Positions 62,301-64,000 of a DNA stretch of 64,000 nt are shown piece by piece. The DNA lies in the NCBI GenBank assembly GCA_018389105.1, contig JACATO010002187.1, positions 832,001 to 896,000 on the forward strand. The letters are read 5' to 3'. Position 1 is the first letter of the stretch. Every line of letters starts with the position of its first letter. A model generated the notes under the pieces. That model was given only the letters and a program-made list of their open reading frames with translations, was not told where the DNA came from and did not search any database. Made by a program: the position numbers and the translations under genes. Origin of the DNA: Nautilus pompilius (lineage: Eukaryota; Mollusca; Cephalopoda; Nautilida; Nautilidae).

Positions 62301-62782
62301 GACTGACTGGAACATTGACTTCTGATTTCATGTTTTTAGATTTGGCATGGGGGAGGTGTGATGTCTGTGCATTTTTCCATCTTTCTCATATTAGATTTTA
62401 GACTCATGACGAGTCGACATTACTTGATGGAAGTCATTGTCATGTATCCTAAACTCCAATAACCATAGATCTTTGACAATTTGAGTTATTCTATCTCAGA
62501 ATAAGCATTGCACATTTCTAATGAGAAACTGCTACAGAAAGTGACACTGTTTATTTTTACTCGTGTGTTTTCACAATAATTTGGAGAGCTCAAATGTAGA
62601 TAATTAATCCCACTTTCTATTTTTATTATGTATGGCAAGCTTGTAAATAACAAAATAATAATAATACTCACAAAACTCCTCTATAGTCTTCAGTTCTGCA
62701 TTCAGATTATGGAAAGTTGTTAATAAAAACTCTAACTTCCTTTTGGTTGACAAAACTTCTCTGGCTGATGATGAATTTAATT
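59327..62782 (-). CDS. HAUS5: Probable HAUS augmin-like complex subunit 5, C-terminal 162 residues (five exons; partial)
   Basis: Five minus-strand exons join in consistent phase to an open C-terminus of 162 residues, ending at a TAG (59,327-59,329). The protein is hydrophilic, rich in Leu, Glu and Gln, and coiled-coil-like. I match it to the end of HAUS5 by several aligned features: a Leu-rich stretch, then LLKLKMPPSIWIPHELLQ (vertebrate LLHMKTSLPPGLPTQELLQ), a helix with LxxLxxLIxQA, then a DLxxYxxFxxAFNHLVATL end like the vertebrate SLPQWRLRWVQAQGALQQL. HAUS5 is part of augmin, which recruits gamma-tubulin complexes to existing spindle microtubules. The vertebrate protein is about 630 residues, so about three quarters lies upstream, beyond the right edge or in unrecognised exons. 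The identification rests on weak similarity; a different coiled-coil protein is possible. That it is a real gene is much surer. Confidence 0.62.
59674..59717 (-). CDS. HAUS5: Putative HAUS5 small internal exon (44 nt)
   Basis: 44 bases completing the Ser codon and encoding VKPMLTDTDLKDYT. Both phases fit the neighbours; acceptor TTAATTAG, donor GTGGGT. Confidence 0.7.
60476..60653 (-). CDS. HAUS5: Putative HAUS5 internal exon
   Basis: 178 bases. Encodes EEFARIVCDDNNLYYQKVCE followed by a helical Leu/His/Gln segment and LLPLIKGLQTDD. Acceptor TTTTTTTCAG, donor GTAAGC. Confidence 0.88.
61218..61328 (-). CDS. HAUS5: Putative HAUS5 internal exon
   Basis: 111 bases with the same phases as the previous exon. 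Encodes TQHSKAARSNARQIPEIELL, then the signature KLKMPPSIWIPHELLQ. Acceptor TTTCTTAG, donor GTGAGA. Confidence 0.85.
61329..62671 (-). other. HAUS5: Intron of the putative HAUS5 gene
   Basis: 1.3 kb of AT-rich sequence with no recognised feature. The 60-codon minus-strand frame at 62,057-62,239 has no splice support. Confidence 0.7.
62672..62782 (-). CDS. HAUS5: Putative HAUS5 internal exon (most upstream recognised)
   Basis: 111 bases, beginning with two bases of a split codon and ending with one. Encodes LNSSSAREVLSTKRKLEFLL and continues FHNLNAELKTIEEF. Acceptor CTTAATCAG, donor GTGAGT. The preceding exon was not found. Confidence 0.8.
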
Positions 62783-64000
62783 CTGATTAAGAAGACAAAC
62801 AAAAAGTGATAGAAAAAGTTTTTTTCCATTTCCTAATGACAGCCCAGATACATCACTTCTCACTGAATATGAAATTATGATTAAAAAGAAAGTTGGTAAT
62901 GGTAACATTCTTTATTAACCCTTTCTAAGTGTATATTAAAAAACACCTGGATTATAGCATTTTAGCAAAAACTAATTATATAGACAAATGAAAATATCTG
63001 AATTTTTAACTTTTCTTTGAGGAATCCAAGTTATTTTTTGTTGAAAAAAATGAACTGCTAATAGTCAATAATTAAAAAGTAAATGGAAAATGTTATTATC
63101 TGCATTATTAGTGCAATATCTGTGACATTGCAAAACTACTTTATATAATCAATATAATTGAGAAAGAATTGAATGAATGGTAAATAAAATATTTTTAAAA
63201 ATTATATAAATATAAAGGAGGTAAAACCACATAAATTCTTAATAGTTTTATAACTTTTAATAAATTAGAGAACGAAATGCTGTATAAAGCCAAATACAAA
63301 GTCAGCAAAAGCTCAGTTTCTGCAGAAAAATCTGGCATTTTATTCCCAAAAAAATACTACACTGGATCATTGTATCTTTAGAAAGCAGAAAATAAAATCC
63401 AACATAATGACAAACTCCCATTAAAATACTTTTACAGAAGTGAAAAATAAGAGCCAGGCATATGCTACAGAGGTAGTGGTGATCACAGCTTGCTACCTAC
63501 AGGTCTGGTTGCTGCACAAGCAAAACAAATTCATGACCATATATTCTCATCTAATGTGTAAACAGCCATCTTGATTAGGAGGGCAGCCATTATTAGCAAT
63601 AAGAATTTTATATTATACACTAATTTAAAATTTAACCAGGTACTTAGAGATTAAATAAAATTTCGAGAAGTATGTAATCTTCAAGTTATGAAGTTGAAAA
63701 TGTGAACAACAACAATTGTAATATAATTTAATTCCAAACTTTGTTTACATGCAGAGGGAGGGGGTAAGTAGATAATCAGTAGTTTTCAGAAACATGTTAA
63801 GTTTTAACATTTACTCTAAAAACAAAAAAATGCATTGAGCATTAAAACCTCACTAACACTCTGCAGAATTTACCTAGAACAGCTGAACAAACATCTCATT
63901 CATTTAATGCAGTCCACATCTGTCTGTCTGTCAGAGATAGGGGGGGGAACCCTGCCTGGTGTTCTGAAGAGCTTTCTCCCAAACCTACCTTAGGATAAAC
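62783..64000 (-). other. HAUS5: Intronic sequence of the putative HAUS5 gene to the window edge
   Basis: No exon with the required phase (one base left over at the donor) was found. Possible minus-strand donors near 63,873 and 63,991 do not give an open frame in that phase. Confidence 0.5.

Noticed and set aside
1-64000. CRISPR arrays, bacterial operons or phage genes
   Set aside because: Splice sites, introns, SINEs and eukaryotic gene families throughout; no regular direct repeats with unique spacers.

Overview
The window is AT-rich metazoan nuclear DNA: small exons scattered through kilobase introns, strong GT-AG splice sites, long CT, TA, AAT and poly-T tracts, and decayed transposons from several families. 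Gene architecture, a tRNA-derived SINE with a CT-rich core, and Tc1, mariner and LINE relics suggest a mollusc, most likely a cephalopod. That assignment is inference; no taxonomically decisive sequence was seen.

Region 1 (1 to about 35,470) holds no recognised gene. It carries three diverged copies of one SINE family, a long-dead Tc1 element (about 9.7-10.7 kb), microsatellites, and two orphan exon-like segments (9206-9384 and 25333-25407) that could not be placed in a gene. It may be upstream regulatory DNA or the far 5' intron of the next gene.

Region 2 (35,475 to about 59,105, + strand) is one complete-looking gene for a RasGEF domain family member 1 protein, a RASGEF1B-type guanine exchange factor. 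I reconstructed 20 coding exons with compatible phases, giving about 459 residues against about 473 in the vertebrate protein. Several exons are tiny (19, 28, 39, 41, 44 and 45 nt). Intron 1 contains a TATA box with AP-1 and CRE-like sites upstream and a strong splice donor downstream, which looks like an internal stimulus-responsive promoter. The last intron (7.3 kb) has been invaded by a 5'-truncated LINE with reverse transcriptase and RNase H, and by a mariner with recognisable terminal inverted repeats and a TA duplication.

Region 3 (59,327 to at least 62,782, - strand) is the 3' half of a convergent gene. Five phase-compatible exons encode a 162-residue coiled-coil-like C-terminus that I match tentatively to HAUS5, an augmin subunit. 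Its upstream exons lie beyond the window or were not recognised. The two genes point tail to tail and their 3' untranslated regions probably overlap.
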